A stretch of 9,900 nt of DNA from Actinomycetes bacterium (GCA_021798075.1 JAJZYO010000051.1:1-9900), one strand, 5' to 3'; counted from the stretch's first letter, positions 1 to 7,401 are shown. The notes: generated from the sequence alone by a model not told the origin. Program-made: numbers and translations.

Positions 1-2
1 TT

Positions 3-560
3 TCGTTCTTCCGGTCCCTCGCCTTCATCGGCATCGTGTCTTGGATCCCCATCTACCTCACCACCGAGCGGCACGCCGGGCTCTCGACCGGCCTCGGGTG
101 GACCGTGACGGTGATGTACGCCGGCGGCATCGTTGGCCAGCCGCTCTTCGGCCTGCTGGCCGACCGCTTCGACAAACGTTTCGTGCTCGCCCTCGACAGC
201 CTGGGCTCCGCTTTGGGCATTTTCTTGTTCTTGTCCACGGCCGGCCACGGGGCGGCCGCGCTCGTGGCGCTCGCCGTGTTCGGGCTGTTCACCTTCAGCG
301 GGTTCCCCCTGTTGATGTCGTTGGTGGCCGACTACGTGCCCAGGGCGTCGTCAACGACCGGGAACGCCCTGGTTTGGGGGGTCGGCTCGACCGGAGGCCA
401 GGCGCTCGGCCCGCTTGCCGTGAGCCTGCTCATGGGCGGTTCCCAGGCCCACCTGGGTCTGGCCTTCGCCGTCCTGGGCGCCGTTGCTGCCGCCACGGTG
501 GTCGGTACGCCACTCCTCCAGCGCACGGAGCGGCCCGCCCGGATGGCCCTGTTCGGATGA
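3..560 (+). CDS. MFS transporter, C-terminal half (partial at window edge)
   Basis: The reading frame is already open at base 3 and ends at TGA 558-560, so the N-terminal half lies outside the window. The visible ~185 residues contain six hydrophobic segments, which fits TM7-12 of a 12-TM major facilitator. Between the second and third segments is the family loop motif GLLADRFDKR, the C-half counterpart of MFS motif A. The glycine-rich helices and this loop resemble the fosmidomycin-resistance-like/sugar-type MFS exporters of Actinobacteria, but the substrate cannot be read from this half. The GTG at 36 is internal to a transmembrane helix and is not a likely start. The tail is short and ends soon after the last helix, as is usual for the family. 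Confidence 0.88.
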   Translation, partial: SFFRSLAFIGIVSWIPIYLTTERHAGLSTGLGWTVTVMYAGGIVGQPLFGLLADRFDKRFVLALDSLGSALGIFLFLSTAGHGAAALVALAVFGLFTFSGFPLLMSLVADYVPRASSTTGNALVWGVGSTGGQALGPLAVSLLMGGSQAHLGLAFAVLGAVAAATVVGTPLLQRTERPARMALFG

Positions 561-896
561 CCGGCCGGCGTCGGTCCCGTTCCCGGCTGATCAGAGCCTT
601 GGTCGCGCTGGCTGACCCGAACTCTTCCACTCGGAGCCGGGGATGATGCGGGGCCACGGCCTTGGTGGCGGCCAGGGGGCCATCCACGTTGGTCTGCGAA
701 CTCCACGTGCCGGCCGAAGCGGCCAAGTTACGTCGGGACGCCGCAGTCGCATCCTGAAGCCGGGTTGGGGGAGCGGGAAAGAGGAATGGTCCTTCCGGGC
801 AGGGGAACTGGTCCGACACGTCTGTGGTGACGCTCTGAAGGAGCCCTCGGGTTTCGGTCATGTGACGGGCTGCGGCCCAGGGCTCGAGTCGAAAGA
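561..896. other. Non-coding stretch between MFS gene and terminator
   Basis: About 340 bases follow the MFS stop with no reading frame I can match to a family. The open frames on both strands here are low-complexity in Arg/Gly/Pro/Ser, lack plausible ribosome binding sites, and look like by-products of high GC content. I see no strong hairpin followed by a T-run that would terminate the MFS transcript. The only well-formed structure is the hairpin at 897-925, whose T-rich side faces the opposite strand. Confidence 0.5.
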
Positions 897-925
897 GCCG
901 GAGGAGCGCGGTACGCTCCTCCGGC
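897..925 (-). terminator. Intrinsic terminator of the surface-protein gene
   Basis: A perfect 12-bp GC-rich stem is formed by 897-908 (GCCGGAGGAGCG) and 914-925, with a 5-base loop. Reading on the minus strand, the stem is followed by CTCTTTCG, a short pyrimidine/T-rich tract. It lies about 40 bases past the stop of the minus-strand repeat protein (968-1504), the expected place for its terminator. The plus-strand side is followed by G-rich sequence, so it is unlikely to serve the MFS gene. Confidence 0.75.
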
Positions 926-967
926 CGAGGTGGGGGAGCCCGGGTTGCCCAGGCGCCAGTCGCCGCC

Positions 968-1504
968 CTATGTGCTCGCTATGGCCGCAACCGGGAGGTC
1001 CGAGGTCACGAGCGGCTGCGCACCGACCGCGGCGTCGCCGAAGCCGTAGACCTTCCCGTTTGCACCGGCCATGTAATAGCCGCGGTCACTGGGGGTCAGG
1101 GCGATGCCGACGATGTCGTTGACGACGATGTGCTCCCCGGGCAGGGAGCCGAGGAAACCGACGCCCGTGCCGAAGACAAACGCACCGCCATCAGCGCCAA
1201 CCAATATGTAGCCCGCGTCTCGCTTCGTTGGGAGTATGCCTCGGATGTCACGCACGTGCTTGTGTATGCCCGGGAGCGAACCGTAGAAGCGGCTGTCCCC
1301 GAAGTTGAACACGCCGCCGTCCGCGCCCACGAGCATGTAGCCATGGCCCGTAGGCGTCGCCACCATGCCGACGATGTTGTGGACGTGGATGTGGAGGCCC
1401 GGTATGGAGCCGTGGAACTTCGCGTTACCGAAGGTGAAAAAGCCTCCGTCGGCACCTACCAGGTAGTACCCCTCCCCGTCAGCCGTCGGCGCGAGCCATT
1501 TCAT
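968..1504 (-). CDS. Repeat-propeller C-terminal part of a secreted protein (frame-shifted from its N-terminal part)
   Basis: This 178-residue frame consists of four tandem ~43-44-residue units, with GY starting at residues 12, 55, 98 and 142. Each has the form GY-LVGADGG-F-FG, then an F-GS-PG turn, then a V--I-GI strand. The last unit is degenerate (AGANGKVYGFG). Such units form beta-propeller-like blades in secreted proteins that I associate with Acidimicrobiia. The frame begins at ATG 1504 inside the end of the upstream frame (1479-1910), in the +1 frame and with no Shine-Dalgarno sequence of its own. The first repeat follows directly on the Ig-like domain encoded upstream, so the two frames most likely were one gene broken by a single-base indel, or a sequencing error. 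Independent expression by translational coupling is possible but less likely. The function is unknown; a surface or extracellular binding role is inference. Confidence 0.75.
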   Translation of the reverse strand: MKWLAPTADGEGYYLVGADGGFFTFGNAKFHGSIPGLHIHVHNIVGMVATPTGHGYMLVGADGGVFNFGDSRFYGSLPGIHKHVRDIRGILPTKRDAGYILVGADGGAFVFGTGVGFLGSLPGEHIVVNDIVGIALTPSDRGYYMAGANGKVYGFGDAAVGAQPLVTSDLPVAAIAST

Positions 1505-1910
1505 AGACGTTCGAGGACGACGACCGGAAACCGTTGACGCCCTTGTAAAAGGCCTGCAAACCTAGTCGGCCCGCTTCTCCGAACTCCGTGGTGCACATGG
1601 CAGATCCATTGGAGGCGTCAATTGAGACGTCCTGACATTGGTTTATCGGCTTGCCGTTGACGTAGAAGTTGACGGTGCCGCCGCTCGGCGTAGGAATGAC
1701 ATGAGCCTCGAGCGTTACGTTGGCACCCTGGCTTACGGGGTTTGACGACGCAGAAAGCACGGTCGTGGTCTTTGCCGTCGTGGAGGCAGAGGCGGGCGCT
1801 GGGGCTGCCAGCAACCCGGCAGCGGTAGCGGTGGTCAACCCGGAGATCAGCGAGGCCTTGGCCAGCCGGTTGATGCGGCTAAATTGGGATGTCATGTTAT
1901 CTCTTGTCAT
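1479..1910 (-). CDS. Secreted Ig-like domain protein, N-terminal part of the split gene
   Basis: The start is ATG 1910, preceded by AAAGGGG with a short spacer. An in-frame ATG 51 bases further upstream lacks such a site. The 143-residue product has a basic N-region (R12 to K18), a hydrophobic core (about 19-36) and an APASAS cleavage region near residue 42, a Sec signal peptide. Residues ~48-137 form one bacterial Ig-like (Big_3_5-type) domain, with a TTTVLSASSNPVSQG opening, a GTVNFYVNG hairpin, and cysteines C92 and C106 that could form a disulfide. The frame ends abruptly with six residues (MARADG) after the domain, exactly where the +1 frame continues with propeller repeats. The intended product is probably a secreted Ig-plus-propeller protein of roughly 315 residues. 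TAGGTT at the -10 region and TTGGCA upstream are a weak promoter guess with poor (20 bp) spacing. Confidence 0.78.
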   Translation of the reverse strand: MTRDNMTSQFSRINRLAKASLISGLTTATAAGLLAAPAPASASTTAKTTTVLSASSNPVSQGANVTLEAHVIPTPSGGTVNFYVNGKPINQCQDVSIDASNGSAMCTTEFGEAGRLGLQAFYKGVNGFRSSSSNVYEMARADG

Positions 1911-2028
1911 GTTGCCCCTTTCGTCACGTAACCTACGTTTCGCGGCACATCGCCGTGCCAACGGTCAAGGAGACAAGGCGGTACATTCCCCGTGCTCGTA
2001 ATCCATTGATGAGGGGGCTGTGATGGGT

Positions 2029-2049
2029 GCATGAAGTCCCTGTTCATGC
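2029..2049. promoter_or_regulatory. Dyad in the divergent intergenic region
   Basis: GCATGAA (2029-2035) and TTCATGC (2043-2049) form a perfect 7-bp inverted repeat around a 7-base centre. It sits between the divergent starts at 1910 (minus) and 2170 (plus), about 120 bases from each. This geometry suits an operator for a dimeric regulator acting on one or both genes. No convincing -10/-35 pair overlaps it, so the role is inferred from symmetry and position only. Confidence 0.3.
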
Positions 2050-2169
2050 CCAATGTTCTTTGTGCCGCCGCCGGCGCTGCCGCATGGGTCGGGGCGGATT
2101 AGCAGCCTGTCGGCTTGGTCGGAGCGGTGCAGGACAGGCCTACGTGGCACAATGGGCAAGGGAGGGAGC

Positions 2170-3672
2170 ATGTTGTTGAGACGAGGAAGCAAACGAGGCT
2201 CGGGCCGGCGGCCAGGGCCGACGCCACGCGATTACAGCTTGACAGGGCCCCAGGCGGCGGCCGCACTGGCGGCAGGCCTTGCGGACGCGCGGTGGTACCA
2301 ACCGCCTATCGACCCAGAGAGGCTACGGGCTTTGATGGAGCGTGAGAACGGGCGGCCGGCGCGAGATACCGCCCTGTGGGCCGCTCTGGTGGCGGGTACG
2401 GGGACAGCGGCCTTGATGTCCCTCCGGCGCCGCTCCCGATGGGCAATCGCCGCCTTCGCCGCTTTCGGCGCGCTTTACGGCGGGTCGGCGGACGCCCGTT
2501 GGCACGAGAACGGCCACGGCACGGCCTTCAAGGCCAAATGGGCCAACGACGCGGTGTACCACGTGGCGTCGTTCATGTTGCTTCGCGAGCCGACTTTGTG
2601 GCGATGGTCTCATTTTCGCCACCACTCGGACACGATAATCGTCGGCCGCGACGCTGAGATCAGCTACCCGCGCCCGACCAAAGTCGTGCCCTTGGTGCTC
2701 AACTACCTCAACCTCGTCAATGGGCCGAGGCTGCTGCTCAGGACCATCCAGCACGCTGCTGGGCGCATCGACGGGACAACCCGGGAGCTGGTGCCCCCGG
2801 ACGACCTGCCTCGTCTGGTGCGCGAGGCGCGGGTGCACATGGCGGTCCTTGGCGCTGCCGTGGCCGGAGCGGCCATGTCCGGGACCATGGTCCCGTTACT
2901 TTTCGTGGGCCTCCCGTCGTTTTACGGCGCCTGGCTGCTCGTGTTCTTCGGCATAACCCAGCACGCCGGCTTGCGTGAGGATGTGCTCGACCACCGCCTC
3001 AACACCCGCACGGTCTACATGAACCCCGTGTTCCGCTTCCTGTACCTCAACATGAACTACCACCTGGAGCACCACCTGTTCCCGTCGGTCCCGTACTACA
3101 ACCTGCCTCAGTTGCACCAGGAGATAAAGGCGTACTTGCCTCCGCCCAAAGCTTCGGTCATGGCCGCCTATCGCGAGATCATCCACGCCTTGCGCCAACA
3201 GCGGCGGGACCCGACCTGGGAACTACCCCTCCCAGAACTACCTGGCGGCCCTTTCCAGCCCTCGTCGGGAGTTGACCCAGCAGCGAGACCCGCGGGGACG
3301 ATCGGGCGCACTGAGGGCGACCAACTAGCTCCCACACCAGGCGAGGGCGCTGATGAAGTGGTCGACCTCGGCTCGGTCGAGGTCGTCGGGATTGGCGAGG
3401 TGGGGCGTGTCGACGTGGACGGGCACGTCTACGCCCTGTACCGGCTAGAAGAGGACAAGTTCGCCCTCACCGACGGGCTGTGCACCCATGCGCAGGCCGA
3501 ACTGAGCGAGGGGCACCTCGACGGCTGCGTGATCGAATGCCCGAAGCACAACGGGCGCTTTGACGTCCGCACCGGCGAGGCAGTCCGCCGCCCCGCGACC
3601 CGCCCTCTCCAGGCCTACCCGGTCGAGGTGGTGGCGGGCAGGGTGCTGGCACGGCTCGCCCGCAGTCAGTGA
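2170..3672 (+). CDS. Fatty-acid-desaturase-like diiron oxygenase fused to a Rieske ferredoxin (MocD-MocE type fusion)
   Basis: The start ATG 2170 follows GGGAGGGAG closely. The frame is open back to 2053, but the extra 39 residues have no such site. The 500-residue product has two parts. Residues ~60-345 are a membrane desaturase/hydroxylase with histidine boxes H112-x3-H116, H148-x2-H151-H152 and H298-x2-H301-H302, plus H265 in GITQHAG, and hydrophobic segments near 69-107 and 222-263. The signature [20 protein letters not shown] is typical of MocD-like proteins. A Pro/Gly-rich linker (~350-395) leads to a Rieske [2Fe-2S] domain with C438-T-H440 and C457-PK-H460, in the [15 protein letters not shown] context seen in MocE ferredoxins. 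In rhizobia, MocD and MocE are separate proteins working with reductase MocF on rhizopine; here electron carrier and oxygenase are one chain. The substrate is not known for this protein. No reductase gene is in the window. A kynureninase scrap abuts the 3' end. Confidence 0.9.
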   Translation: MLLRRGSKRGSGRRPGPTPRDYSLTGPQAAAALAAGLADARWYQPPIDPERLRALMERENGRPARDTALWAALVAGTGTAALMSLRRRSRWAIAAFAAFGALYGGSADARWHENGHGTAFKAKWANDAVYHVASFMLLREPTLWRWSHFRHHSDTIIVGRDAEISYPRPTKVVPLVLNYLNLVNGPRLLLRTIQHAAGRIDGTTRELVPPDDLPRLVREARVHMAVLGAAVAGAAMSGTMVPLLFVGLPSFYGAWLLVFFGITQHAGLREDVLDHRLNTRTVYMNPVFRFLYLNMNYHLEHHLFPSVPYYNLPQLHQEIKAYLPPPKASVMAAYREIIHALRQQRRDPTWELPLPELPGGPFQPSSGVDPAARPAGTIGRTEGDQLAPTPGEGADEVVDLGSVEVVGIGEVGRVDVDGHVYALYRLEEDKFALTDGLCTHAQAELSEGHLDGCVIECPKHNGRFDVRTGEAVRRPATRPLQAYPVEVVAGRVLARLARSQ

Positions 3673-3838
3673 GTTGGCCCACCGCTCCGGGGCGCTGGCG
3701 CTTTTCGACCTGAGCCATGGAGCAGGCGTGCTCCCCTTGCAGCTGGACCGTTCGGGAGCAGACATGGCCGTCGGCTGCGGTTACAAGTACTTGAACGGCG
3801 GGCCTGGTGCTCCCGCATGGCTCTATGTACGAAAGGAG
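3668..3838 (+). pseudogene. Kynureninase fragment (PLP-site region only)
   Basis: A frame overlapping the desaturase stop encodes ~57 residues that match the core of kynureninase: a FDLSHGAG segment (Asp codon 3707) followed by [19 protein letters not shown] and WLYVRKE. The YK pair (Lys codon 3785-3787) corresponds to the PLP-binding lysine of the family, and DLSH corresponds to the cofactor-contacting Asp/His segment. A full kynureninase is around 400 residues, so both ends are missing. After 3838 the frame runs on to a stop at 3974-3976 but no longer resembles the family. Upstream, the frame lies inside the Rieske coding region and is not homologous either. It is therefore a gene remnant, probably left by a deletion or insertion joined to the desaturase gene. 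A translated functional enzyme is very unlikely. Confidence 0.8.
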
Positions 3839-3920
3839 GCCTGGTTATGGCGGTTGCGCCAGGTCGCTCCGGAGCGGCGCCAAGCCAGGCGTAAATGGGA
3901 GATCGGGCGCGGGTGGGCGC

Positions 3921-3945
3921 AGAAAATGGCGCTTCGGTGCGCGCC
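3921..3945 (-). terminator. Possible weak terminator of the ABC exporter operon
   Basis: On the minus strand GGCGC (3945-3941) and GCGCC (3932-3928) form a 5-bp stem with an 8-base loop, followed by ATTTTCT. It lies about 20 bases past the permease stop at 3966. The T-run is present but the stem is short, so this is only a candidate. Confidence 0.35.
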
Positions 3946-3965
3946 GAATAGCAGGCCAGGGCCGC

Positions 3966-5285
3966 TTATTCCGTGAGCGCCGGGACGAGGTCGCGCAGAC
4001 GCACCCGTTTACCGGTTTGCAGCACCGCCGCCCCGTATACCCGGGCCGCCAGGAGTGCCACGGCGAGAGTGCAAGCCAGCGTCGCTACCACTGACAGCAG
4101 GAACTGCCACCACGTCACCTCCCCGAACCCGATCAAGGTGGGCATGGCGAACGGGGCCGTCGGGGGCAAGTATGCGAGCACCTTTACCAGCAGCGAGGCG
4201 TTGCCTGAACTGACGCCAGTGAGGGAGACGATGTACCCGAAGATGAGGGGCGCGCTCAGTGGCAGGGCCAGGCTTTGTACTTGGTCCTGACGCTCGGCCA
4301 GCGAGCCGGCGGCCGCGTACATCCAGCTGTAGAAGGCATATCCGAGCAACAGCCAAGCGAGTGTGGCCACTACCACCAGTGGTGAGGCACCCTGCACCAA
4401 ACTTGACCCCACCGCCTGGGCCAGCACCAGCGCGAAGGCGACAAGGGCGACGGCCTGCGCGAGGGCGACTGCGCCTATCCCGATGACCTTGCCGGCGAGC
4501 AACTGGATTGGCCGTACCGTGGCGAGCAGGACTTCTACGACCCGGCTCGCCTTCTCCTCCATAACCCCCATAAGTGTCCACGTGAGGTACTGGGTGAGCA
4601 CGATGAAGACGAGGATCACGCCGATCAGCGCCGTGGCCTCCGCGGTCGTGCGGGCCTTCTTCCCGGGGTGGATGCTGTCGACCGGCAAGGGTTTGGCTCC
4701 GGCGACGGCGGCGGCCTGTTCCGGGGTCAAGCCTGCCTGGGCAAAAGCGCGTTGAGCACCGAGGGTCTCGGATACGGCCCGAACGTACCGGGCTCCGACA
4801 GATGTGTCGGAGGCTGAGACGGGGTCCTTCACCAAGATCTTGTCTCTACCGTCGACGACCATTTCGAGCTGGCCAACGCTGAGAGCGGCGCGCGCCCGCG
4901 ACAGGTCCGGCTCGCTCACGAGCTCCACAGGCAAACCCACGCTCTTGGCCAGGCCTTGCAACTCGGCCTCGAGGGACGTTGAGCTCGCCACCACGCCTAT
5001 CCTCTGGCTCTTGGTCGTCCCCGAACTGAGCTCGGGGATGACCACGGCAGCCGCCACCACGGTGAAGAGGATGACCGTCACCACTCGAAATACCCGCCCC
5101 CGCAGGCGCTCACGGATCTCGCGCCCGGCCACGAGGCCGGTGTCCCCGAGCAGCTGGCGGCCTGGCAGTCGCGTCAGGAAAACACCCAATCGCGGCAATG
5201 GGTGCTCGCCTCGGCGGCGGAAACTGAGGCGGATGAGGGCCACGATTACCAGGACGGCGAGGATGATGATCGGGAGGGGCTTCAC
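3966..5285 (-). CDS. ABC-2 type exporter permease, NatB-like
   Basis: This 439-residue membrane protein starts at GTG 5285, overlapping the ATPase stop by four bases (GTGA), which indicates translational coupling. It has an N-terminal anchor ([13 protein letters not shown]), then a second hydrophobic segment near residues 90-105 after a [15 protein letters not shown] stretch typical of NatB/ABC-2 permeases. A large extracytoplasmic loop (~110-235) follows, then a C-terminal bundle of about five helices. The bundle begins at [33 protein letters not shown]; the [12 protein letters not shown] motif is a hallmark of the ABC-2 membrane family. With the neighbouring ATPase it should form an exporter. 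NatAB exports sodium in Bacillus, but the substrate here is not determinable. The extra N-terminal helix before the GREI segment is slightly unusual for the family. Confidence 0.9.
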   Translation of the reverse strand: MKPLPIIILAVLVIVALIRLSFRRRGEHPLPRLGVFLTRLPGRQLLGDTGLVAGREIRERLRGRVFRVVTVILFTVVAAAVVIPELSSGTTKSQRIGVVASSTSLEAELQGLAKSVGLPVELVSEPDLSRARAALSVGQLEMVVDGRDKILVKDPVSASDTSVGARYVRAVSETLGAQRAFAQAGLTPEQAAAVAGAKPLPVDSIHPGKKARTTAEATALIGVILVFIVLTQYLTWTLMGVMEEKASRVVEVLLATVRPIQLLAGKVIGIGAVALAQAVALVAFALVLAQAVGSSLVQGASPLVVVATLAWLLLGYAFYSWMYAAAGSLAERQDQVQSLALPLSAPLIFGYIVSLTGVSSGNASLLVKVLAYLPPTAPFAMPTLIGFGEVTWWQFLLSVVATLACTLAVALLAARVYGAAVLQTGKRVRLRDLVPALTE

Positions 5286-6181
5286 CTGCCCACTGCCTCC
5301 CGGAAAACTTCGGAAAGGCGGCGACGTTCAAAGACAAACTTGGTCACGTGACCAGCGGAACGCGCCGCGTCCAGCACCACGTCGCTGTTGGTAGTGTCGT
5401 CGAGGACGAGCCGGACGTCACCGCCGTTTACTTCCGACACGGTGACACCGGGGATGGCACGAGCCCACAGCCCCTGGCGATCTCCCTCCACCCGGACTGC
5501 GAGCCGCCGCGCCCCACTGGTGGCCAGCTCATCGACGGTCCCGCTCGCCACGAGCCGACCGTGGTCGATGATGGCTACTGACTCACACAGGTCTTCGACC
5601 AGGTCGAGCTGGTGGCTCGACAAGAGCACGCAGCGCCCTGAGTGGGCGCGCTTAACGAGGACCTCGCCGATGGCGTCGATGCCGGCAGGGTCCAAGCCGG
5701 CCAGCGGCTCGTCGAGCACCAGCACCTCAGGGTCGTGCACGAGTGCAGCCGCCAACTGCACTCGCTGCCGGTTGCCGTGCGAGAGCGCTTCCACTTTGCT
5801 GGTTGCCCGGTCCGCCACGGCCAAGCGCTCGAGCCACCGGAGTGTGGCGGTGGCGGCAGTTGACGCGTCCATTCCGTGCAATCGACCGATGTACTCGACC
5901 TGCTCGGCGACGAGCATGTTCGGGTAAAGGCCCCGTTCTTCAGGCATGTACCCGAAGCGACGTCGTTGGTCGTACCCGACCGGGGCCCCTTTCCACCGCA
6001 CCGAGCCGGCGTCGAGGTCGGTCAGGCCGAAGATGGCCCGCATCGTTGTCGTCTTGCCGGCCCCGTTCGGGCCGAGGAACCCCACCACCTGACCCGCAGG
6101 GACATTGAAGCTCAGGCCGTCGAGGGCTGTAACGGTGCCGAACCGACGGCTCAGGTCATCGAGTTCTAGTACCTCGCTCAC
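5282..6181 (-). CDS. ABC transporter ATP-binding protein, NatA-like
   Basis: The 299-residue product carries all nucleotide-binding motifs: Walker A GPNGAGKTT (37-45), a Q-loop region replaced by the GYMPEERGLYP segment (77-87) characteristic of NatA-like ATPases, signature LSHGNRQRVQ (133-142) in place of canonical LSGGQ, Walker B VLVLDEP (153-159), D-loop AGLD, and switch His190 in LLSSHQLD. A C-terminal ~85-residue accessory domain follows, as usual for ABC-2 exporters. The start is GTG 6181; no strong Shine-Dalgarno sequence is visible, and no alternative start lies just upstream in frame. The gene precedes the permease in a two-gene operon. The minus-strand promoter is not evident in the decayed region upstream. 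Confidence 0.93.
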   Translation of the reverse strand: MSEVLELDDLSRRFGTVTALDGLSFNVPAGQVVGFLGPNGAGKTTTMRAIFGLTDLDAGSVRWKGAPVGYDQRRRFGYMPEERGLYPNMLVAEQVEYIGRLHGMDASTAATATLRWLERLAVADRATSKVEALSHGNRQRVQLAAALVHDPEVLVLDEPLAGLDPAGIDAIGEVLVKRAHSGRCVLLSSHQLDLVEDLCESVAIIDHGRLVASGTVDELATSGARRLAVRVEGDRQGLWARAIPGVTVSEVNGGDVRLVLDDTTNSDVVLDAARSAGHVTKFVFERRRLSEVFREAVGR

Positions 6182-6408
6182 GGTCGCAAGCCGCGGGCCC
6201 TTCTATGCAGTGCGGCCGCCGTTGTCCGGAGATCGTTCACGTGCCCCATTCGACCCCGGTGCCCAAGTGGGCCACTAGGGGCCATTGGCACAAATCCAGG
6301 AGGAGGCCGCGAAACGACCCGCCCGCTATTCAGCGCCGGGCCCGCCATCCTGGTCTCGTGGGGGCCAGTAGTGGTGCGAATGAAGTGGGCGCTGGCCAGC
6401 CCGACTGA
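6182..6408. other. No recognisable gene upstream of the lyase remnant
   Basis: Frames on both strands here (including a long minus frame covering 6178-6804) are rich in Arg, Pro, Gly and Ser and match nothing I recognise. The stretch must hold the promoter of the ATPase-permease operon. The only hint is an A/T-containing CATAGA on the minus strand shortly before the GTG start, with no good -35 partner. Confidence 0.4.
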
Positions 6409-6606
6409 GAGGCCAGTCAGGTCACATGGCGGCCGCTCGCCGAGCATGGCTCCCCGTGGGCCAGCCAGGACGAGCATCTGCACCCGGTCCTCGATCACGG
6501 CTGCCGGTTCGTCTACTTCGCCTCGGACCGTGGTTGGCGCCGGGCCATTTACCGGGTCCCAGCCGATGGGCCCGTTGCCGAGACCCACGGCCTGGCGCGG
6601 GAGTAA
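6409..6606 (+). pseudogene. C-terminal remnant of an oligogalacturonate-lyase/PD40-like beta-propeller protein
   Basis: A 65-codon frame bounded by TGA 6406 and TAA 6604 contains no ATG, GTG or TTG start. From 6442 it reads EHGSPWASQDEHLHP, then FVYFASDRGWRRAIYRVPADG, ending ARE. This HGS-W, HP, and V-F-SDR-G-RAIY-V pattern is the typical last blade of oligogalacturonate lyase (Pectate_lyase22) and related PD40/TolB-type propellers, where each blade has a HPxFSPDG then V-F-SDR form. The SPDG turn is altered (LDHGCR), consistent with decay or divergence. The whole upstream protein (normally several hundred residues) is missing, so I read this as a gene remnant. The exact parent (lyase versus other PD40 protein) is uncertain. 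Confidence 0.6.
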
Positions 6607-6825
6607 CCGGGTTCGAAGAGCATCACAAACACCCCTTTCGGCGGGAGGCGGGTTGAAGGAAGGGCGGGCTTCGCAACAAAAGCTGGGCGAGCCTGGTGCC
6701 CGAAGCCCGTGGCCGGGAGCGCCCGGTGCGCCTTCGCACACGCTGCCCGCCCCAAATAATGAGAATTCGTTTCCAATTGGTAGCTCAGTTCGATCTGTAT
6801 GCAAAGGTTTTCCGCAGCTAACCTC
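6607..6825. other. Gene-free stretch with a local drop in GC
   Basis: No coding frame is recognised. GC content falls between about 6755 and 6840, where AAATAATGAGAATTCG and similar A/T-rich runs occur. This marks a promoter-bearing region leading to the start of the small gene at 6914. Confidence 0.4.
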
Positions 6826-6855
6826 TTGATATGTGTGCGGAGGACGGGCTATGCT
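6826..6855 (+). promoter_or_regulatory. Sigma70-type promoter for the small Cys/His gene
   Basis: A -35 box TTGATA (6826-6831) and a -10 box TATGCT (6850-6855) are separated by 18 bases. Both are close to consensus and unusually good for this GC-rich window. Transcription would begin near 6862, giving a leader of about 50 bases before the GTG at 6914, which is preceded by AAGGA. Confidence 0.6.
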
Positions 6856-6913
6856 CGGCGAAAGTAGCCAGGCGCGGTGACGTGCACGCTCTTATGCGAA
6901 AGAAGGAAAGTAC

Positions 6914-7237
6914 GTGGCGATGTTTCGGCAAGCCGACATGCCTATAGTGCAATTCCACTGCCCCGAGCACGGTCCGATGAGCGTCCTCGCTGAGCCCGCG
7001 AGCAGTGTCGCGGACAATACGCGCTATTCGGCGCTGGTACCCTGCAAGGGCCACGTGCTCAAGGTGGAGGTAGACGCTCGTGTGCCAGATGCCACCGACG
7101 TCATGGTATGCGACGTGACTGGGGTCGCCGAGGAGGCGGAGCGGTGGCTCAGTTGGCGTGAGGTGGCCCTTGGCTCTTTGCTATGGCACCCGTCACGTGG
7201 CGCCCGCTGGCGGAAGGGGCCACCACCCGCGCTCTAG
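6914..7237 (+). CDS. Small hypothetical protein with paired CxxH motifs
   Basis: GTG 6914 is preceded by AGAAGGAAAG with AAGGA six bases away. ATG 6920 is in frame but too far from that site. The 107-residue product has no signal peptide or membrane helix. Two short motifs, C16-PE-H19 and C44-KG-H47, are 28 residues apart and both sit at beta-turn-like positions, so a single zinc site (CxxH...CxxH ribbon) is conceivable. I do not recognise the family and assign no function. The C-terminus is basic (RGARWRKGPPP). A good promoter lies just upstream, and the YbaK-like gene follows 160 bases downstream on the same strand. Confidence 0.65.
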   Translation: MAMFRQADMPIVQFHCPEHGPMSVLAEPASSVADNTRYSALVPCKGHVLKVEVDARVPDATDVMVCDVTGVAEEAERWLSWREVALGSLLWHPSRGARWRKGPPPAL

Positions 7238-7298
7238 CCAGACGCGGTGCCCGGGAAGAGAAGTTGGTGGGGAGCGCTTTCGGCTCGGCCTAGGCAAA

Positions 7299-7328
7299 TG
7301 AGCCAGTCGCCTTGGGACTTTTGGCTCA
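7299..7328 (+). terminator. Bulged hairpin after the small gene
   Basis: TGAGCCAGTC (7299-7308) can pair with GAC plus TGGCTCA (to 7328) across a GCCTTGG loop, with a three-T bulge, and is followed by GTTTC. It lies 60 bases past the stop of the small gene. With no real T-run it is a weak terminator candidate, or a structured leader of the next gene. Confidence 0.25.
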
Positions 7329-7401
7329 GTTTCGCCCGGAGCGAGGGCTACGAGAGGGCGAGCCTGAAGACTGGCCCACCGCGACCCCTAAGGTGGTGCG
7401 G

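Noticed and set aside
430..861. Minus-strand frame of 143 codons after the MFS gene
   Set aside because: It overlaps the MFS coding end in antisense, shows no recognisable motif and has no convincing ribosome site.
3839..3976. Continuation of the kynureninase frame to its stop
   Set aside because: After the WLYVRKE segment the translation is Arg/Trp-rich and no longer matches the family, so it is not counted as part of the remnant.
6607..6617. GGTTCGA, which resembles a tRNA T-arm
   Set aside because: No acceptor stem, anticodon arm or CCA-side pairing can be built around it, and the upstream bases belong to the propeller remnant.
6178..6804. Long minus-strand frame of 208 codons
   Set aside because: Its composition is Pro/Arg/Gly/Ser-rich without domain motifs, it overlaps the ATPase start, and it lies antisense to the recognisable propeller remnant; it looks like a high-GC shadow.
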